Assembly: GCF_013369485.1 (NCBI RefSeq)
Contig: NZ_JABWEB010000008.1
Location: forward strand, 62,001 to 126,000
Reading direction: 5' to 3'
Length of the DNA stretch: 64,000 nt
Source of the DNA: Massilia sp. BJB1822
Lineage (GTDB): Bacteria; Pseudomonadota; Gammaproteobacteria; Burkholderiales; Burkholderiaceae_D
The notes beneath the pieces are model-generated. The model saw only the letters and a list, made by a program, of their open reading frames with translations, searched no databases and was not told where the DNA came from. A program made the position numbers and the translations under genes. Shown in pieces: positions 1-8,092 of the stretch (positions are counted from its first letter, which is position 1; each line of letters begins with the position of its first letter).

Positions 1-132
1 GCGCATGAAGCGCGGGTTGTAGTAATCGGCATGCCACTGCGGGATCAGGGCCAGGGCGTGCATGACCAGCACGGCGATCGTCAGCGCCTGCAAAATCCAG
101 TAGACCGAATCGAAAGTCCTCAGTTCTTCCAT
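1..132 (-). CDS. Partial membrane protein, N-terminal 44 codons
   Basis: An open frame runs from an ATG at 132 leftward off the window edge. It encodes an acidic start (MEELRTFD), a hydrophobic segment around residues 11-31 that reads as one transmembrane helix, and then PQWHADYYNP. A purine-rich CAGGAG lies about 8 bases upstream of the ATG, supporting the start. Too little is visible to name a family. It lies 134 bases downstream of the mcrC-like stop on the same strand and has its own ribosome site, so it could be the next gene of that transcript or an independent gene. Confidence 0.5.
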   Translation of the reverse strand, partial: MEELRTFDSVYWILQALTIAVLVMHALALIPQWHADYYNPRFMR

Positions 133-266
133 GGCGACTCAGCTCCTGATCAGACCGGATGGGCGGGGAGATATGGATTGAAAATAGCATATTCCATCGC
201 CTCTGAGTGCATGATACGCCGCCCCCGCGCGTGCCGTATCGGCGCATGCCGGCAAGGAATGCGGGC

Positions 267-1688
267 TCAGGAAAACAGGGTGAATTTCCTGGCGTAATGG
301 CGCAGGATGGTGGCCGCCGGCACGCCGCGCACGGAGAGTTGCCGGTAGCCCGTATCCGGCAAATGCAGGCTCTTGTCCCAGGTCTGCCAGGCGCAATGGC
401 GCTGGCTGTCCTGCTGCGCTGGAATCCAGATCTGCGTTTCGACCAGACTTTCGTCGGCGTTGCGCAGATGGCGTTGCATCAGGAGCCAGCGGTAGCTTTC
501 CAGATTGGCGATGTCCTGATGAAGCTTGAGCTCTTCGCAAAATTTTAGCCAGGCCAAGCGGTTGGCCGGCTGATGCTGCGTGCCCGGCTTCTGCGGCCGG
601 CGCTTGAAGAAGCTTTCTTCGGCGTAGGCCGAGGAGTACTTGAAGTCGATCAACAGCAGACGCCCGTCGTCGAGCCTGACGATCAGATCGGGGCGGCGCG
701 CCATGCCGTTCCAGGCGCAGATCTGACGGCGCGCATCGGTCCAGAGCTGGCGCTGGGGAGCGGAGACGCTGTCGAGCAACTCGTGGTCGCAACTGAGAAT
801 GCGCGCGGCGCCAAATTCTTCCAGTGCGTATTCCAGGCAAGCCGCCTCCCATACCCGGTAAAAGCCTTTCAGGCCGAATATCTCGCCGCCCCCAGCGTTG
901 GCAGAGTAGTGCAGTATGCTTCCAAGCAGCTCGGCCAGCTCGCGTGCCTGCGCATGCACGGGAGGTTCGGTGCGGGTGATGGCGGCGAGCGCATCCTGGA
1001 TATGTGGCAGCGTTGCCTCGTGGCCGTTGCCAAAGAGCGAGGCATCTTGGCTTAAGTGCTGGCTGTCGGCAAAGCGGGCGGCCAGCGTTTCCCATTCTTC
1101 CAGCAGATTCGGGGCGATTTCTTCGTCCATGGCGCCGGGGAACAGATGCCGCAGCGCATCCAGGGCAATCCAGCAGGCCAGGCCCACCAGATCGTTGCGG
1201 GTCTGCCGCATCTGTGGCGGCCGCGCCCACATCGTTTCGAAGTAGGGTGTGTGGTCCGGCAGGTAGACGGCGCGTTCTAGATTGCGGCTGATGTGGCGCT
1301 CATCGAAGCCGGCCGCGAGGCCGGGAATCCGTACCAGGGCCAGCAATTGCGGATCGCCCAGACGGCGGATCAGTTCCACCAGGCTGGCCAGTTTGGCATA
1401 GCCCAGTTCGGGCGGCCCGTCTGTCTGTTCGCGGCGCCCTTCGGCGTCGCTCAGATAGCCTTCGCGTTCACTGCGCCGTTCCCGCGGATAACTCCGGGCG
1501 AAGCGCGCCAGAACGCGGGAAAGCTGGCCGAGGCAGGCTTCCTTGCTCTCGCCCTGATCCAGCCGGTAGCCGTAGGGCAGGCGCAGACGGGCCTTGCCCT
1601 CGGCATCGCGCACCAGGCCGACATAGGATTCGCCACCGCTCGCCAGCTCGGTGTGCTGCAGCTCGAAGTGCCAGCCCTTCGGTTTCAC
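267..1688 (-). CDS. McrC-like restriction nuclease subunit
   Basis: This 473-residue protein is probably the nuclease partner of the McrB-type ATPase encoded just upstream. A PD-(D/E)XK core is visible in the C-terminal half: a helix with RVWE..CLE near residues 278-286, Asp334 in RRPDLIV, then Asp348 and Lys350 in LLIDFKY. The first ~250 residues have no motif I recognise and make the protein clearly longer than E. coli McrC (about 350), so it may belong to the DUF2357/McrC-like branch in which the N-terminal half contacts DNA. Its start overlaps the end of the mcrB-like gene by 4 bases (ATGA), which implies translational coupling. Established for the family: McrBC cleaves modified DNA after NTP-driven translocation. 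The substrate here is unknown. Confidence 0.75.
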   Translation of the reverse strand: MKPKGWHFELQHTELASGGESYVGLVRDAEGKARLRLPYGYRLDQGESKEACLGQLSRVLARFARSYPRERRSEREGYLSDAEGRREQTDGPPELGYAKLASLVELIRRLGDPQLLALVRIPGLAAGFDERHISRNLERAVYLPDHTPYFETMWARPPQMRQTRNDLVGLACWIALDALRHLFPGAMDEEIAPNLLEEWETLAARFADSQHLSQDASLFGNGHEATLPHIQDALAAITRTEPPVHAQARELAELLGSILHYSANAGGGEIFGLKGFYRVWEAACLEYALEEFGAARILSCDHELLDSVSAPQRQLWTDARRQICAWNGMARRPDLIVRLDDGRLLLIDFKYSSAYAEESFFKRRPQKPGTQHQPANRLAWLKFCEELKLHQDIANLESYRWLLMQRHLRNADESLVETQIWIPAQQDSQRHCAWQTWDKSLHLPDTGYRQLSVRGVPAATILRHYARKFTLFS

Positions 1689-3007
1689 TCGCCTTCTGCC
1701 TTGACGGGATCGGCATCCAGCATCAGGCCGGCAACCAGCATGCGGGCATGGTCGGCCGAGGAAAATTCGCCGAAAGTGCGCGGGTCTGCGCCTTGCATGC
1801 CGCTGCGCCGCAGCAGCCGGAACAATGGCTCACGATCGCGGGCAAAGACGTTGTCCCATAGGAAAAACATCAGTTTGTTGCGGATGGTTTCCAAACCGAT
1901 CTCGGGACGGATAAGGGGACGATTTAGGAAACCGTCGATATGTGCGATGAGCGTGCTGGCCAGTTCGCTAGGTAGGGGGCTGACATCTTCAGGCCAGTCA
2001 ATGCCGTATGTCAGAAAGTCATCCTTTGCCGACATGGTTTTGACATAGCCATCGCGACCATAGAGTTCTACGTTGGGAAAGACCTTGACCCATTCGGCAT
2101 GCGCTGCTTCGCCGATCAATGATGGCAGCTTGCTTTTCAGCGTTTGTAATTCCTGGCGCTGCGGTGCTTGCCGCTCAGTTTCGGTTTGCCGTACTTTGAC
2201 AAACCACAGACCGATTTGCTTATCGTCGACGTTGCGCCCCTTGAAGCTCTCGGCGATGTGGCGGTTCAAACGTTCCAGCAGCGTTTCCCATTCGGTCGTA
2301 CTGTCTTCCACCAGCAGCTTGCGCTGGCGCTCGTGCGGCGGTGAGCCGGGCTGGCCGGTCCATGGCATGAAGGCGAAGTCCCAGCGGCGCTTGAAGGCGG
2401 TGTCCATGTAGTAGACCGATTCGTCGCTGGTGTTCATGGTGCCGATCAGGGACAGGTTCGGCGGCAGGTGGAGTTTTTGCGCGGGCAGGGGGCTGGTGGA
2501 AGCTGGCAGCCGCGCCATTTCGGTGATCAGTGCATCGCGGAACAGCTGGCACAGCTCGACGCCGTATTCCGAACGCCCCTCTTCATTGCGGTCCAGCAGC
2601 TGGAAGATGTCGCCAAAGATCTGCGCGCAGTTGCCGCGGTTGATCTCATCGATCACCAGCAGCACATTCTGCTTCGGATTGGCATAGGCGAGGGCAATCG
2701 CCTTCAGTAAAGGGCCGGTATGAATATTGTATTCGATGGTGGAGCGGATGGTGCCCTCATGGATGACAGCGTCCTTCAGCGTATCCACGCCCGACAAGGT
2801 GTATTTCTGCTGGTACTGCTTACTCTGCGGCAGCAGCTTGGCCAGAAAATCGCCATAGCCGTATTCCGGGTGGAAGGTGGTCTCGATCAGATACGGGCTA
2901 TCGGATGCGATGCCCAGCTCGTCCCTGGCGATTTGCCGGACGTGGAAACTCTTACCGCAGCCGGGTGGCCCAAACAGGATTTTTTGCAGGCAGGTTACAG
3001 CAGCCAT
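1685..3007 (-). CDS. McrB-like AAA+ NTPase of a restriction system
   Basis: This 440-residue AAA+ motor opens almost directly with its ATPase domain. Walker A GPPGCGKS is at about residues 13-20, Walker B plus the McrB-type extension reads VIDEINRGN, and the GTP-specificity motif appears as GTMNTSDES followed by the arginine-finger segment FKRRWDF. E. coli McrB carries an N-terminal DNA-reading domain of about 160 residues before its ATPase; here no such domain precedes Walker A. The start is backed by AAGGAAG a few bases upstream of the ATG at 3007. The pair mcrB-mcrC is the usual operon order. By family knowledge it forms a hexameric ring that hydrolyses GTP and drives the nuclease subunit. 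Which subunit recognises modified DNA cannot be told from the sequence. Confidence 0.82.
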   Translation of the reverse strand: MAAVTCLQKILFGPPGCGKSFHVRQIARDELGIASDSPYLIETTFHPEYGYGDFLAKLLPQSKQYQQKYTLSGVDTLKDAVIHEGTIRSTIEYNIHTGPLLKAIALAYANPKQNVLLVIDEINRGNCAQIFGDIFQLLDRNEEGRSEYGVELCQLFRDALITEMARLPASTSPLPAQKLHLPPNLSLIGTMNTSDESVYYMDTAFKRRWDFAFMPWTGQPGSPPHERQRKLLVEDSTTEWETLLERLNRHIAESFKGRNVDDKQIGLWFVKVRQTETERQAPQRQELQTLKSKLPSLIGEAAHAEWVKVFPNVELYGRDGYVKTMSAKDDFLTYGIDWPEDVSPLPSELASTLIAHIDGFLNRPLIRPEIGLETIRNKLMFFLWDNVFARDREPLFRLLRRSGMQGADPRTFGEFSSADHARMLVAGLMLDADPVKAEGE

Positions 3008-3058
3008 GTCTTCCTTTCGCCAGAAATCAGGGGATGAGAATATTGTACTATGGAAACA

Positions 3059-3294
3059 ATGTTGCTTGTTAAGTCATGCCGAAAAATCCCGGCTGCGGCG
3101 CTACTGCAGTCGGCTCAGGAATGCCAGAGCATCGGCATGCAGATGGCGCACACCATGCTCGAAGAAGGTGCAGAGGCGGGGCGCGAGATGTTTTGAGCGT
3201 GCGCCGCACGCGCGAAGCGATGGACAAGGCAGTCGCCAAGGTGTACGCCAGAAAGGTTGAAGCTTCGTCCCGAACTAGCGCAGCCAGGCAATGA
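3059..3294 (+). pseudogene. Frameshifted remnant of an unidentified gene
   Basis: Two neighbouring frames read as parts of one helical, polar protein. The first runs from 3059 and ends AHTMLEEGAEAGREMF at a TGA at 3194. The second, in the next frame, continues SVRRTREAMDKAVAKVYARK and stops at 3292-3294. A single frameshift near 3190 would join them. Composition (Gln, Glu, Ala, Lys, Met) suggests an alpha-helical or coiled-coil protein, but I cannot name it. There is no start context or ribosome site, and the 3' end overlaps the convergent hydrolase gene by 20 bases. I treat it as a decayed gene end rather than an expressed protein. Confidence 0.3.
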
Positions 3295-4150
3295 CTTCCT
3301 GCGCCACCAGCGCCGGCTGCTCGCGCTGCGGGAAGTGGCCCACGCCATCGAGCAGCACGCGGCGGTAGGGGGCGGCGAACAGGTGTTCGCGCTGCTCGGA
3401 GGTGGCGGGACCGTTGGCGCCATCGAGGGCGCCATGCAGGGTCAAGGTCGGCACGGTGATGACGGAATTGCGGCGCAGTTCCGTTTCCAGCGCCGAATAA
3501 TAGGGATCGGATTCCGCCCAGCCCCAGCGGTGGCGGTAGGAATGTACGGTGACGCTGGCCCAGTCGGGATTGTCGAAGGCGTGGGCCGTGGTGCGGAAAT
3601 CGGCTTCGTTGAATTGCCAGCCCGGCGACCAGGTCTGCCACAGCAGATGGGCCAGTTCGCGCCTTTCCTTGCGCACGGCGCCGGCGCCGCGCTCGGTCGC
3701 CATATACCAGTGATACCAGTAATTGCGCGCCTGGGCCAGGCTCAGCGTCTGGTGCGGGTCGTTGCTGCCCCAGCCGACGGAAATGCCGACGCAGCGTTCG
3801 ACCTTTTCCGGCGCCAGCAGGGCGGCATTGTAGGCGGCGCGCGCGCCCCAGTCGTGGCCGACTACGCGGAAGCGGCTGATATCCAGAGCTACGGCCATGT
3901 CGAATACATCCTGGGCCAGCGCGCTGAGCTGGCCGCTGCGCGGGATGGCGCTGTCGCGGAAGCGGGTATCGCCGCTGCCGCGCAGGCTGGGCGCCAGCAC
4001 GCGGTAGCCCTGTTCGGCCAAGGCGGGCGCCAGCGCATTCCAGGTATGCACATCGTCGGGCCAGCCATGCAGCAGAAAGACGGGCGCGCCTTGCGGCGGG
4101 CCATATTCTCTGTAGGCAATATGCAAACGCTCGGTCGTCAGGAATTGCAT
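3275..4150 (-). CDS. Alpha/beta hydrolase, epoxide-hydrolase/dehalogenase type
   Basis: The 291-residue protein has a complete alpha/beta-hydrolase fold. HGWPD (residues 29-33) is the oxyanion-hole loop, GHDWG carries the nucleophile Asp100, the acid is probably the Asp in LHGALDG, and the catalytic His is in GVGHFPQRE near the C-terminus. An Asp nucleophile in GHDWG is typical of epoxide hydrolases and haloalkane dehalogenases rather than serine esterases. I chose the ATG at 4150 over the upstream in-frame ATG at 4171 because GGGAGGGAG sits directly before it. No signal peptide is seen, so it should be cytoplasmic. The substrate cannot be predicted. It is divergent from trxC. Confidence 0.85.
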   Translation of the reverse strand: MQFLTTERLHIAYREYGPPQGAPVFLLHGWPDDVHTWNALAPALAEQGYRVLAPSLRGSGDTRFRDSAIPRSGQLSALAQDVFDMAVALDISRFRVVGHDWGARAAYNAALLAPEKVERCVGISVGWGSNDPHQTLSLAQARNYWYHWYMATERGAGAVRKERRELAHLLWQTWSPGWQFNEADFRTTAHAFDNPDWASVTVHSYRHRWGWAESDPYYSALETELRRNSVITVPTLTLHGALDGANGPATSEQREHLFAAPYRRVLLDGVGHFPQREQPALVAQEVIAWLR

Positions 4151-4251
4151 GCTCCCTCCCAGCTCAGGCATAGGGTCCGATTATCGGGCGCGGCCGTTCT
4201 GCAAACAAGCGAAATCTTCGCTACACTGCGCCCCACAAGGATGGAAACCCT

Positions 4252-4710
4252 ATGACGACTTCAAGCTCCGCGCCGGCCGAGGCGCTGCACATTGTTTGCC
4301 CCCATTGCGACGCGGTCAACCGCGTTCCCGCCGCCCGCCTGCGCGAAGAGCCGGTCTGCGGCAAATGCCAGAAGCCGCTGTTCGCCGGGCAGCCGGTGGA
4401 TTTATCGAGCGCGCGCTTCCTCAAGCATATCGAGCGCAGCGATTTGCCGGTGCTGGTCGATTTCTGGGCGCCCTGGTGCGGACCCTGCCGCCAGATGGCG
4501 CCGTTCTATGCGCAGGCGGCCCAGCGACTGGAACCGGCCTTCCGCGTGGTGAAGGTGAATACCGAGGAAGCCCAGGATCTGGCGGCGCGCTACGTCATCC
4601 GCAGCATTCCGACCTTGGCCCTGTTCAAGGGCGGGCGCGAAGTGGCGCGCCAGCCGGGCGCCATGGACGTCAACAATATCCTGGCCTGGGTGCAGCAGCA
4701 CGCGCGCTGA
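4252..4710 (+). CDS. trxC: Thioredoxin 2 (zinc-binding)
   Basis: This is a 152-residue disulfide reductase. Its N-terminal zinc finger has Cys16-x2-Cys19 and Cys36-x2-Cys39, and the thioredoxin domain carries the active site WCGPC (Cys76, Cys79), followed by the cis-Pro segment RSIPTLALFKGG. The N-terminal CxxC pairs separate TrxC from TrxA. In other bacteria TrxC is induced by oxidative stress and reduces cytoplasmic targets using thioredoxin reductase. It is divergent from the hydrolase gene (101 bases between starts) and nearly touches the convergent MocR gene (6 bases), with no room for a dedicated terminator. Confidence 0.95.
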   Translation: MTTSSSAPAEALHIVCPHCDAVNRVPAARLREEPVCGKCQKPLFAGQPVDLSSARFLKHIERSDLPVLVDFWAPWCGPCRQMAPFYAQAAQRLEPAFRVVKVNTEEAQDLAARYVIRSIPTLALFKGGREVARQPGAMDVNNILAWVQQHAR

Positions 4711-4716
4711 CGGGTT

Positions 4717-6147
4717 TTACTCCATCTGCTGCAGCACTTCGCGCAGGCGGCCGATGGCGATATCGATGTCGAGTAGGTCGATGGCGCCATAGCCCATGAA
4801 CAGGCCGGGCAGGGGCGGCGCCTCGGCATAGAACTGGGCCAGCGAATACAGGCCGACGTCGGCCCGGTGCGCGACGCGCACCAGCAGCTCCATATCCAGC
4901 GGCCGCGCGCAGAGGGCGGCCAGGTGGTAGCCCGCCGTGGCCGGCACCAGCTTGAACCAGGGCGCCAGCTCGCTTTCAAACAGCGCTTGCAGGCGCGCCC
5001 GCCGCGCCGCATACACGGCATGGCAGCGCCGGATATGCCGCGCCAGGCTGCCATCCTCGATGAACTTGGCCAGCGCATGCTGGTTCAGCGTCGGCGTGTG
5101 CCAGTCGCTCAGGCGCTTGACCAGCAGCAGGGCCGGCTGGATGGCGGGCGGCAGCACGATATAGCCGAGCCGCAGTTCCGGTCCCAGCACCTTGGAGAAG
5201 GTGCCGACGAAGGCCACGATGCCGTGCCGGTCCATGCTTTGCAGCGAGTCGGTGGGACGGCCCTGGTAGCGGAAGCTGCTGTCGTAATCGTCCTCGATGA
5301 CGATGGCGCCGATGTCGCGGGCGCGTGCCAGCAAGGCCTCGCGGCGCGCCATGCTCATCGGCATGCCGAGCGGGAACTGGTGGGCCGGGGTCACATAGAT
5401 CAGGCGGGCGTTGGCCGGAATCAGGTCGACGCGCATGCCTTCCTCGTCCACCGGCACGCCGCGCACGTCGGCGCCATGGCTGCTGAAAATCAGGCGCGCC
5501 GGCGGATAGCCGGGATCTTCCACCGCCACCACGCTGCCTGGCGCCAGCAGGGTGCGTCCCAGCAGGTCGAGCGCCTGCTGGGCGCCATTTGTGACCACCA
5601 CTTCCCCGGCGCCGCACAGCACGCCCCGGCTGAAGGAGGCGTGATGGGCAATCGCCTGGCGCAGTGCAGGGATGCCTTCGGGCGGACTATAGCGGCCACG
5701 CGCCAGCGCTTCCTGGCGCAGGCCGTGCAGCACGCAGCGCCGCCAGTCCTCGGCCGGGAAATGCGTCGGCGTCGAACGGCCGCCCACGAACTCATACCGC
5801 GAACTGGCGATCTTCATCTTGCGCAGCGGCTTGCCCAGTTCTTCCCAGTGGCGCAGCATATCGGCGCTGGCCAGATCCTGGACGGTCTGCGGACGGGGCA
5901 GGGCGGCGGGCGGCGCCTGCACATAGCTGCCCGCGCCCACTTTGCCAACCAGCAGCTTTTCCAGGTTCAGACGGGCATAGGCTTGCGACACCGTTTTGCG
6001 CGACAGGCCCAGCTGCTCGGCCAGCAGGCGGGTCGGCGGCAGTTGCGCGCCGTCGGCCAGGCGGCCATTGCGGATTGCCTCGCTGAGCTGGCGGTAGAGC
6101 TGGCCCGCCAGATCGCGGCTTCCTTCCATCACGATATGTAATTCCAT
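4717..6147 (-). CDS. MocR-type GntR regulator with aminotransferase domain
   Basis: The 476-residue protein joins a GntR winged helix (about residues 1-75, with RLLAEQLGLSRKTVSQAYARL) to a fold-type I aminotransferase-like domain that binds pyridoxal phosphate. The PLP lysine is in GTFSKVLGPELRLGY and the Asp that pairs with the pyridine nitrogen is in IEDDYDSSF. The frame stays open far upstream, but the ATG at 6147 begins the conserved winged helix, so I take that start. MocR proteins usually bind direct repeats in the region shared with a divergent target. Here that is the AhpD-like gene at 6301, with repeated CATTGGACT sites between them. It probably senses PLP or an amino compound and controls that gene, itself, or both. 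Confidence 0.9.
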   Translation of the reverse strand: MELHIVMEGSRDLAGQLYRQLSEAIRNGRLADGAQLPPTRLLAEQLGLSRKTVSQAYARLNLEKLLVGKVGAGSYVQAPPAALPRPQTVQDLASADMLRHWEELGKPLRKMKIASSRYEFVGGRSTPTHFPAEDWRRCVLHGLRQEALARGRYSPPEGIPALRQAIAHHASFSRGVLCGAGEVVVTNGAQQALDLLGRTLLAPGSVVAVEDPGYPPARLIFSSHGADVRGVPVDEEGMRVDLIPANARLIYVTPAHQFPLGMPMSMARREALLARARDIGAIVIEDDYDSSFRYQGRPTDSLQSMDRHGIVAFVGTFSKVLGPELRLGYIVLPPAIQPALLLVKRLSDWHTPTLNQHALAKFIEDGSLARHIRRCHAVYAARRARLQALFESELAPWFKLVPATAGYHLAALCARPLDMELLVRVAHRADVGLYSLAQFYAEAPPLPGLFMGYGAIDLLDIDIAIGRLREVLQQME

Positions 6148-6183
6148 GGCCGAAGCCTGCCTGTTCTGGCCAGCTTTAGCAAG

Positions 6184-6273
6184 CATTGGACTCCAGAATT
6201 GGGCATTGGACTGCCTGTTTTTTTGAAAATTGGCTCCTTTGCGCGCTCTGCCGCCCCCTAGAATGGAGTCCAT
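6184..6273. promoter_or_regulatory. Probable MocR operator and divergent promoter region
   Basis: Between the divergent MocR and AhpD-like genes, CATTGGACT occurs at 6184-6192 and again at 6204-6212. The spacing is exactly 20 bases, so both lie on the same helix face. A relaxed copy (ATTGGCTCC) starts at 6229 and an inverted copy (GGAGTCCAT) at 6265-6273. TAGAAT at 6259-6264 could be the -10 of the rightward promoter. Direct repeats spaced by two turns are the known mode of MocR/PdxR binding, so the operator role is a strong inference. Confidence 0.6.
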
Positions 6274-6300
6274 GCAGTGCCCACTTTTAAGGAGAAAAAA

Positions 6301-6744
6301 ATGGAACCACGTCTGGACTACCACAAAGCCAATCCCGAAGCCTATAAGGCGATGCTGAACTTCGAGATCGCCGTCAACAAGCTGGGCCTGGAAGAATCGC
6401 TGCTGGAGCTGATCCGTTTGCGCGCCTCCCAGATTAATGGTTGCGCCTACTGCGTCGACCTGCATGCCGCCGATGCGCGCAAGGCCGGCGAAACCGAGCG
6501 CCGCCTGTATTCCCTGTCGGTGTGGCGCGAAGCCCCGTTCTACACCCCGCGTGAACGCGCCGCCTTGGCCTGGACCGAGGCGCTGACCGACCTCAGCCAT
6601 ACCCACGCGCCGGATGCGGACTACAAGGCGCTGCTGGCCGAGTTCAGCCCGGCGGAATCGGTGGCCGTCACCATGGCCATCAACGCCATCAATAGCTGGA
6701 ACCGCATCGGCGTGGGCTACCGCAAGGTGGCGGCGGCTGACTAA
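6301..6744 (+). CDS. AhpD-like carboxymuconolactone decarboxylase family protein
   Basis: This 147-residue, all-helical protein carries the AhpD signature Cys48-x2-Cys51-x3-His55 in NGCAYCVDLHAAD. In this family the two cysteines act as a disulfide relay or peroxidase centre. The ATG at 6301 is chosen over an in-frame ATG at 6277 because TAAGGAGAAAAAA precedes it with ideal spacing. It is divergent from the MocR regulator, a common pairing, and is the likely regulated target. The exact substrate (alkylhydroperoxide or another thiol partner) is not determinable from the sequence. Confidence 0.88.
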   Translation: MEPRLDYHKANPEAYKAMLNFEIAVNKLGLEESLLELIRLRASQINGCAYCVDLHAADARKAGETERRLYSLSVWREAPFYTPRERAALAWTEALTDLSHTHAPDADYKALLAEFSPAESVAVTMAINAINSWNRIGVGYRKVAAAD

Positions 6745-6796
6745 GCCTGTCTGGCAGTGCTGCCGCGGCGCTGCCCGCACCGCGCCTGATCGAGTA

Positions 6797-6863
6797 TAAA
6801 TAAACAAAAAAATTTACTTAATGCCGCGTTAGCGGTATATTTGTAAAACAATTTGTTTATTTA
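6797..6863. promoter_or_regulatory. 12-bp inverted repeat upstream of the MFS/SufR-like operon
   Basis: TAAATAAACAAA at 6797-6808 is repeated exactly in inverse as TTTGTTTATTTA at 6852-6863, 43 bases apart and ending 8 bases before the MFS start codon. Between the arms lies a small CCGC-GTTA-GCGG hairpin. The stretch is strongly AT-rich against a GC-rich background. It is a good candidate for the promoter/operator of the exporter operon, perhaps bound by the SufR-like regulator encoded second in that operon. Confidence 0.5.
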
Positions 6864-6871
6864 TCTCGGTC

Positions 6872-8080
6872 ATGAAAAATATCCTCCTGATTACGGCGGC
6901 CTGCCTGCTGGCGCTGCTGTCCACCACGGGCACCTCCCTCCCATATCCCATCCTGCCGCCGCTGTTCGCGACCGACTCCGGCAATGGACTGACCCAGTTC
7001 CTCGGCCTGCCGCCCAAGCTGCTGTTCGGCCTGGCATTGATGATCAACCCGCTCGGCCTGCTGATTGGTTCGGCCGTGCTCGGTTCCCTGTCCGACCGCT
7101 ATGGCCGCCGCTCGGTGCTGTTGCTGACCACGATCGGCGCCGCCGTCGGCCATGCCGCGACGGCGGGCGCCATGGTACTGGAATCCTATCCCCTGTTCAT
7201 CGTGGCGCGCTTTATCACGGGCCTGTTGGAAGGCAATGGCGCGGTTGCCCGCGCCCTGCTGGCGGAAAAGCTGGAAGGCCCGCTGCGCGCCCGCGCCCTG
7301 TCCTGGCTGAACGGCGCCTTCCACCTGGGTTGGCTCTTCGGCCCGCTACTGGCCGGTCTGACCCTGGGCTTCGGCATCACCGTGCCGTTCTGGATCGCCG
7401 TTGCCGCACTGCTGCTGGGCGCGCTGCTGGTGATGATCGCGCTGGAACGCGAAAGGGCCAGCGCCGCCGCCACCTCCTGGTGGCAGGAGGCGCGCCGCAA
7501 CCACGCCTTCAACCTGCTGCGCAATCCCGAGCTGCGCACCCTGTTCATCGTCCAGCTGGCGCTGACCTGCGGCGTCACCGCCTTCTACGAGTTTTACCCG
7601 CTGTGGCTGGTGGAAAACGCCAACTACGATGCGCGCAGCATCGCTTTCTTCAATGTCGGCATGTGCGGCCTGATGACGCTGACTGCCGTTTTTGCGGGCA
7701 ATCCCAGCCGCCATGAACCACTGAAACGCGCTGTCTGGTATGCCGCTGGCATTGGCGTGGTCGTGGCGATGGTCGCTTTTGGCAATATTTGGCTCGGAAT
7801 GGCCGCAATTATGCTGTTCGGCGTGCCCAACGCGTTTTACAATGCGGTAGTGCAGGCCTGGTCGGCCGAACGCTTCAGCGCTCATGGACAGGGCGCCGTG
7901 ATGGGGCTGCTGGCGACCACGTTCTGTCTGGCGAACATCCTGATGGCGCTGGCTGGTTCCGTGCTCACCTTGCTCAATACGCGCCTGATCCTGGGATTGG
8001 GCGCCGCGCTGGCGCTGTGGGCGGCCTGGCGCATCCAGGGCTGGCGCATGCAACTGGCTGCGGCGCCGGCCGTGCTGTAA
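6872..8080 (+). CDS. Major facilitator superfamily exporter
   Basis: This 402-residue inner-membrane protein has about twelve hydrophobic segments. The MFS motif A between helices 2 and 3 reads GSLSDRYGRRSVLLL, and a central soluble loop (residues ~188-215) separates the two halves. The first ~20 residues could be read as a cleavable signal but are more likely helix 1. By family it is a proton-driven solute or drug exporter; the substrate is unknown. Only 12 bases separate it from the downstream winged-helix regulator, so the two are probably co-transcribed and the regulator may control the exporter through the inverted repeat just upstream. Confidence 0.85.
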   Translation: MKNILLITAACLLALLSTTGTSLPYPILPPLFATDSGNGLTQFLGLPPKLLFGLALMINPLGLLIGSAVLGSLSDRYGRRSVLLLTTIGAAVGHAATAGAMVLESYPLFIVARFITGLLEGNGAVARALLAEKLEGPLRARALSWLNGAFHLGWLFGPLLAGLTLGFGITVPFWIAVAALLLGALLVMIALERERASAAATSWWQEARRNHAFNLLRNPELRTLFIVQLALTCGVTAFYEFYPLWLVENANYDARSIAFFNVGMCGLMTLTAVFAGNPSRHEPLKRAVWYAAGIGVVVAMVAFGNIWLGMAAIMLFGVPNAFYNAVVQAWSAERFSAHGQGAVMGLLATTFCLANILMALAGSVLTLLNTRLILGLGAALALWAAWRIQGWRMQLAAAPAVL

Positions 8081-8092
8081 CAACTCATAAGA

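Noticed and set aside
139..1230. Long opposite-frame reading over the mcrC-like gene (and similar long frames over 3257-4255, 12536-13537, 28479-32588, 45680-46807, 61126-63951)
   Set aside because: These are mirror frames produced by high GC and third-position bias. Their translations are low-complexity Arg/Ala/Gly/His-rich, while the opposite frame shows real motifs.
6148..6807. N-terminal extension of the MocR gene back to 6807
   Set aside because: The extension overlaps the AhpD-like gene on the other strand and reads as low-complexity sequence; the winged helix starts at 6147.
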